Positions 60,190 to 64,000 of a stretch of DNA of 64,000 bases are shown here, piece by piece. The translations under genes were made by a program, and so were the position numbers. The stretch spans positions 10,540,001 through 10,604,000 of the forward strand of contig NZ_CP108070.1 in assembly GCF_036178845.1 (NCBI RefSeq). Reading direction: 5' to 3'. Each line of letters begins with the position of its first letter. Positions within the stretch are counted from its first letter, which is position 1. Origin of the DNA: Streptomyces sp. NBC_00271. Its GTDB lineage: Bacteria; Actinomycetota; Actinomycetes; Streptomycetales; Streptomycetaceae. The notes under the pieces were generated by a model, which searched no databases, was not told where the DNA came from, and saw nothing but the letters and a program-made list of their open reading frames with translations.

Positions 60190-62148
60190 TCACCTGCGGA
60201 TGATGTCGTCCGACGGATATGGGGTGGACAGCGTGAGTGGTGGACCTCCGGTCCCTGCTGCCATCGGTTGCGGGTAGCGATATGGAACCGGAAGCGGTGA
60301 GGTAGGAGGGAAGCCCGGCGTGGCGGCGTCGAGATGGGCATCCAGGCTCAGCGCGGCGGTGACGAGGGCGAGATGGGTCAATGCTTGGGGGAAGTTGCCG
60401 AGTTGCTCGCCGGTCAGCCCGATTTCCTCGGAGTACAGACCGAGATGATTGGCGTAGGTGAGCATCTTCTCGAAGACGAGTCGCCCTTCACGCAGATGGC
60501 CGGCGCGGGCGAGGGCTTCGACGTACCAGAAGGTACACGCCGAGAAGGTGCCTTCAGAACCGAGTAGCCCGTCCGGAGACGAAGAGGGGTCGTAGCGGTA
60601 TACGAGGCCGTCAGACACGAGATCTGTCTTGATCGCGTCCAAGGTCGAGAGCCACCGCGGATCCTGCGGGGGTATGAACCCGACGGAGGGCATCCGCAGT
60701 AGCGCGGAGTCCAGCACGTCGCTGCCCAGGTACTGCGTGAACGCGGCACGCTCCGGACTCCAACCTCGCTGCATGATCTGCCAGTAGATGGCGTTGCGCT
60801 GGTTGGTCCAGCGCTCCAGCTCGGCGGGGCGGCCGCTCTGGGCGGCCATGCGGATGGCCCGGTCCAATGCGATCCAGCTCATAAGCCGCCCGTAGGTGAA
60901 GTCCTTGTCGCCGCCGCGCGTTTCCCAAATGCCGGCTTCGGGACGGTCCCAGTGCTCGCACACCCAGTCCACCGTGTCGATCAGCGCCTGCCAGATGCGG
61001 CAGGTCGTCGGCAGACCGCGTTGCTCGGCGAAATGGAGGCACTCCAGTGCCGATCCGTAGATGTCGAGCTGCAACTGGTCAGCGGCGCCGTTGCCAATCC
61101 GCACCGGAGCAGAGGAACGGTAGCCTTCCCAGTGCCCCAGGGTCTGTTCCGCCAGGTCGGGGGAGCCGTCGACGCGGTACATGACCCTCAGAGGGTGTTC
61201 ACCCGAACCGGCGTGTTCCTGAACGCGGTCACCCAGCCACTCGGTGAATGCCACGGCTTCCTCGGCGAATCCCAGCCCGAGCAGGGCATGAAGGGACAAT
61301 GAGGCATCGCGCACCCACGCGTAGCGGTAGTCCCAGTTGCGCTCGCCTCCGACCTGTTCCGGAAGGCTGGTGGTCGGAGCCGCAATCATGGCCCCGGACG
61401 GGGCATACGTCATGAGTTTGAGCGTCATGGCGGAGCGGTTGACCATCTCCCGCCACCGTCCGGTGTAGCGTGAACGCGCCAGCCAGTTGTGCCAGAAGGT
61501 GATGGTGTCCTCCAGAAGACGCTCGCATTCCTCCGGCGGAATGATGCGTGGCGGGCCGTCGGCGAACGTCTCCAGCACGAGGCCGCGGGTCATACCGGCT
61601 CGCAGCCCTACGGTCATGAACACGTCGCCGGCGCGGATCCTCCGGTCGTCCAGGCGTTCGTCGTCGAGTGTGTCCACCACGTGGATGGTCAAGTCCATAT
61701 CTCGGCTGCCGAGATGCCAGCCGCCCTTGCGCGAGGTGACCTCATGCGGTTGTCGCGCGTAGTCGAACCGAGGGGCGATCTCGATGTCGAACGACACCTC
61801 ACCGCGTGTGCACCGCAGCATGCGGACCAACCGGTGGTGGCTTGTCGGATTGCGTGGCGAGGCAGGCGGCATGAAATCCACGACCGATCCGACGCCTTGC
61901 TCGGTCATGAATCTGGTCAGCAGCACACAGGTGTCCGGGTAGTACAGCTGCTTTGTCGCATACGTCGGCGCCTGGGGAGTGATCGTCCAGTGACCACCGT
62001 TCTCACCGTCGAGCAGCGCTCCGAAGATACTTGGCGAGTCGAATCGAGGGCTGCAGAACCAGTCGATCGTTCCCTCGGTGGAGACCAGAGCGGCCGTCTG
62101 CAGGTCACCGATGAGTCCGTGGTCTTCGATCAGCGGGTGTTCGTTCAT
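60190..62148 (-). CDS. GH15-family glycoside hydrolase (trehalase-type)
   Basis: The protein is 652 aa from the ATG at 62148 with GGAAGAGG seven bases upstream. The N-terminal beta-sandwich (IEDHGLIGDLQTAALVSTEG, TIDWFCSPRFDSPSIFGALL) and the (alpha/alpha)6 barrel with GGERNWDYRYAWVRDASLSL and AGIWETRGGDKDFTYGRLMS (catalytic Glu region) match the GH15 enzymes of actinobacteria described as trehalases/glucoamylase-like. The ending TGEQLGNFPQALTHLALVTA is also typical. It is cytoplasmic, with no signal peptide. Probable reaction: trehalose to two glucose. Confidence 0.92.
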   Translation of the reverse strand: MNEHPLIEDHGLIGDLQTAALVSTEGTIDWFCSPRFDSPSIFGALLDGENGGHWTITPQAPTYATKQLYYPDTCVLLTRFMTEQGVGSVVDFMPPASPRNPTSHHRLVRMLRCTRGEVSFDIEIAPRFDYARQPHEVTSRKGGWHLGSRDMDLTIHVVDTLDDERLDDRRIRAGDVFMTVGLRAGMTRGLVLETFADGPPRIIPPEECERLLEDTITFWHNWLARSRYTGRWREMVNRSAMTLKLMTYAPSGAMIAAPTTSLPEQVGGERNWDYRYAWVRDASLSLHALLGLGFAEEAVAFTEWLGDRVQEHAGSGEHPLRVMYRVDGSPDLAEQTLGHWEGYRSSAPVRIGNGAADQLQLDIYGSALECLHFAEQRGLPTTCRIWQALIDTVDWVCEHWDRPEAGIWETRGGDKDFTYGRLMSWIALDRAIRMAAQSGRPAELERWTNQRNAIYWQIMQRGWSPERAAFTQYLGSDVLDSALLRMPSVGFIPPQDPRWLSTLDAIKTDLVSDGLVYRYDPSSSPDGLLGSEGTFSACTFWYVEALARAGHLREGRLVFEKMLTYANHLGLYSEEIGLTGEQLGNFPQALTHLALVTAALSLDAHLDAATPGFPPTSPLPVPYRYPQPMAAGTGGPPLTLSTPYPSDDIIRR

Positions 62149-62324
62149 GGGGCCTCTTCCCATTTCGCCTGGCGTCAGCAGTGACGTCGCTGCCATAGGC
62201 CATGCCGCTTGCGGACACACGATGCGCTCCCACCTCCAGACTGCCCGGCGTACCCAGGGTTCGCATTACTCCCGGAGGCGGACTGCGCGCTACTGTCCGT
62301 GACGTAAGGGGACCTACCCGGTCA

Positions 62325-62600
62325 GCCGGCGGACGCTGTCATCGGCGCGCGCGAGGTGCGCCCTGTCGCAGAGCAGTTGGTTCAGGAAGTCGGCGATGGC
62401 CTCGCTGCCGTCGGCGAGCATCTTTGCCACGGCCACAGCGCTTCGCCCTGGAGCGTGTCCCGCGGCTGCGGCCGCAACCGGCGCAGCGCGTCGGTGAACG
62501 CCGTGGTCAGCCCGGTGGCATCGGCCAGATCCGATAGGGCGACCAGCAGGCCACGGCAGACCGTGAACCGCCCTACGTCCTTGAGGAAGGCCCGGCAGCC
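62325..62600 (-). pseudogene. Transposase relic, possibly IS1380-like
   Basis: Two minus-strand frames carry pieces of one protein: LADATGLTTAFTDALRRLRP then, shifted, AVAKMLADGSEAIADFLNQL and LLCDRAHLARADDS. The order (VTGLT.AL..AL...R) followed by (D.A..LADG.EAI.D...L) resembles the N-terminal part of IS1380-type transposases. There is no start, no C-terminus and no visible terminal repeats. Identification is tentative. Confidence 0.4.
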
Positions 62601-62910
62601 CGGCTGCGCGCCCTCGACCGGATCGCCGAGCCGGAACCGTGCACCGTCGCCCACACCCCAAGCAGCTCTTGACGGCAATGAGCTCGAACACCTCCGGCGG
62701 TTCCGCGAAGGCATCGGGGACCGGGCGAGGTGGTGTGCTCGCAGCCGGGGCCGGAGTGGGCCCCCGCCGGCTCCGTGGTGCAGCTACGGCTCGGCGACGG
62801 CACCGGGCTGACCATCCACATGAACACGGCCGTCCCGCCCGACCGGGTGTGGCCTTCGATCCACTCGCCCGAGGTGAGTCCCGATCGAGGGATTGCCTCG
62901 GGCGGGAACG

Positions 62911-63900
62911 TCACTTGTCGCTTGCGACCCGGGTGAGCCAGTCGATCAGGATGCGGTTGACGTCCTCGGGCCGTTCCTGCTGGATCCAGTGGCCGCAGTC
63001 GTCGAGGAGGTGGGAGGAGAGCAGCCCGGGCAGGGTGGTGGGGTAGGCCGCGATCGCGTCGGCCAGCCAGGTGGTGGACGCATCCCGACCGCCGCCGATG
63101 AACAGCGAGGGCTGGGTGATGGGCGCACCGTCGTGGTCGGCCAGGTCCTCCCAGTCCCGGTCCATGTTCCGGTAGCGGTTCAGGGCCCCCGTCATCCCGG
63201 TCCGCTCGAACTCTCCCGCGTAGAGATCGAGGTCGTGCTCATCGAGCCAGTGGGGGAGCCGCTCCGTGGGAAAGCGGTCGCGCTGCGCGCCCCCGGGGCT
63301 CACGAAGTGCGGGTCCGGCGCGCCGGGTGCGGGCATGGTGTCGGCGGACAGCGCCGCGTACAGGCCCGCGAGCCAGCCGCGGACGTCGGGCTCGATCTCG
63401 GCCTCGGCCCGGCCTGGCTCCTGGAAGTAGGAGACGTAGAACTCCTCGCCCCCGCCCATCTGCGCGAAGATCTCACTGGGGCGCGGGCCGCCGCGCGGGG
63501 CGTAGGGCACGCTGAGCAGTCCGACCGCGCCGAACACGTCGGGGCGGACGAGGGCGGAGACGGCGGCGATGTTCGCACCCCAGTCGTGCCCGACGACGAT
63601 CGCGGACTCCTCACCCAGGGCTTTCACCACGGCGACGTTGTCCTCCACCAGCTCGAGGATCCGGTACGCGGTGGGCGCCTCGGGCCTGGAGGAGCGGCCG
63701 TAGCCGCGGACGTCGATGGCGACCGCCCGGTAGCCGGCGGCGGCGAGTGCCGGAAGCTGGTGGCGCCAGGAGTACCAGGACTCCGGAAAACCGTGGACGA
63801 GCAGAACCAGCGGGCCGGTCCCCTGCTCCACCAGGTGGATCCGCCCGGCGGGCGAGGGGACAAGACGGTGGACGCGGTCTGTTGCGGACGGCTGCGGCAC
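62911..63900 (-). CDS. Alpha/beta hydrolase, epoxide hydrolase-like
   Basis: The protein is 329 aa from the GTG at 63900, chosen because GGGAGGATCC precedes it; ATGs at 63966 and 63993 would add a non-conserved tail. Features of epoxide hydrolases: HGFPESWYSWRHQL (oxyanion hole), nucleophile Asp in VVGHDWGANIAAV, a cap domain around 140-230 with Tyr in FYVSYFQEPG, and the base His in LDDCGHWIQQERPE. It would open epoxides to diols in the cytoplasm. The nucleophile being Asp rather than Ser supports epoxide hydrolase over esterase. Confidence 0.9.
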   Translation of the reverse strand: MPQPSATDRVHRLVPSPAGRIHLVEQGTGPLVLLVHGFPESWYSWRHQLPALAAAGYRAVAIDVRGYGRSSRPEAPTAYRILELVEDNVAVVKALGEESAIVVGHDWGANIAAVSALVRPDVFGAVGLLSVPYAPRGGPRPSEIFAQMGGGEEFYVSYFQEPGRAEAEIEPDVRGWLAGLYAALSADTMPAPGAPDPHFVSPGGAQRDRFPTERLPHWLDEHDLDLYAGEFERTGMTGALNRYRNMDRDWEDLADHDGAPITQPSLFIGGGRDASTTWLADAIAAYPTTLPGLLSSHLLDDCGHWIQQERPEDVNRILIDWLTRVASDK

Positions 63901-64000
63901 GGATCCTCCCAGGGGGCTCGACGCGTGGCCGCTGCGGTGAAGGGGCCGGAGCGGCCCGTTCGGCATGCGGCCTCCGGTACTACCGACGATCATGCGTCGG

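Noticed and set aside
62730..62936. A 68-codon plus-strand frame
   Set aside because: It overlaps the end of the epoxide hydrolase gene; composition is plausible (VQLRLGDGTGLTIHMN) but no start signal or family was found.

Overview
The window is Streptomyces-like chromosomal DNA. Support: very high GC with strong third-position GC bias, frequent GTG/TTG starts, ATGA/GTGA stop-start overlaps, an actinobacterial-type initiator tRNA, and many Streptomyces-type families (tandem GntR plus HD protein, DUF5682/MoxR/VWA cluster, DUF3105, DUF305, BlaI/M56 pairs). It reads as an accessory, heavily rearranged region: at least ten genes are truncated, frameshifted or reduced to fragments, and remnants of several mobile elements are scattered through it.

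Layout. 1-5.5 kb: a small unknown gene and a GntR regulator facing each other across a repeat-rich operator region, then an HD-domain gene whose 3' end runs into a LysR / aldo-keto reductase / SRPBCC block, then a short-chain reductase. 5.6-10 kb: a RibD-C/DHFR-like reductase, a 3'-truncated trypsin-like secreted protease, decayed genes including alpha/beta hydrolase and IS701 transposase fragments, and a VOC/PhnB-like protein. 10.1-15 kb: initiator tRNA-Met, a cold-shock protein, a HEAT-repeat protein and a frameshifted DUF5958-like gene. 15.2-24 kb: an operon of a SWIM-like zinc protein, a partner protein, VWA protein, MoxR ATPase and a 952-residue DUF5682 protein, split by an IS200/IS605-type tnpB element. 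25-28 kb: a two-gene membrane operon, an SMI1/KNR4 protein with an Lsr2-like DNA-binding tail, a GNAT acetyltransferase, then the 3' half of a CAT-anticodon tRNA, which looks like the scar or attachment site of an integrative element.

28.7-51 kb is a metal, mainly copper, resistance region: a CmtR-like sensor with a CDF exporter; two BlaI-repressor/M56-sensor-protease pairs; a periplasmic lipoprotein, a Tat-exported multicopper oxidase, an L,D-transpeptidase, CopZ, the CopA ATPase, CcdA, a CcdA-CopC-CopD fusion, DUF3105, DUF305, small Cys/His/Met-rich secreted proteins and a cupredoxin-like protein. Two near-perfect CsoR-type boxes mark the copper promoters. A complete cyclodipeptide synthase gene sits in the middle of the block, tail to tail with copA.

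51-64 kb: a large APH-kinase / M23-like / class-III aminotransferase fusion with a GCCGGAACGTTCCGGC operator and a translationally coupled LacI regulator; fragments of a phosphotransferase and of a tyrosine recombinase; a FUSC-family membrane protein; a GH15 trehalase-type hydrolase; a transposase remnant; and an epoxide-hydrolase-like enzyme.

Likely cooperation (inference): copper entering the cell relieves CsoR repression of copZ-copA and, by divergent boxes, the oxidase-side genes; CopA exports Cu(I), the multicopper oxidase oxidises it outside, and CcdA/CopC/CopD, DUF305 and the small secreted proteins handle extracytoplasmic copper and thiols. The BlaI/M56 pairs probably add a cell-surface stress input. 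All names rest on motifs read by eye; no database search was run.
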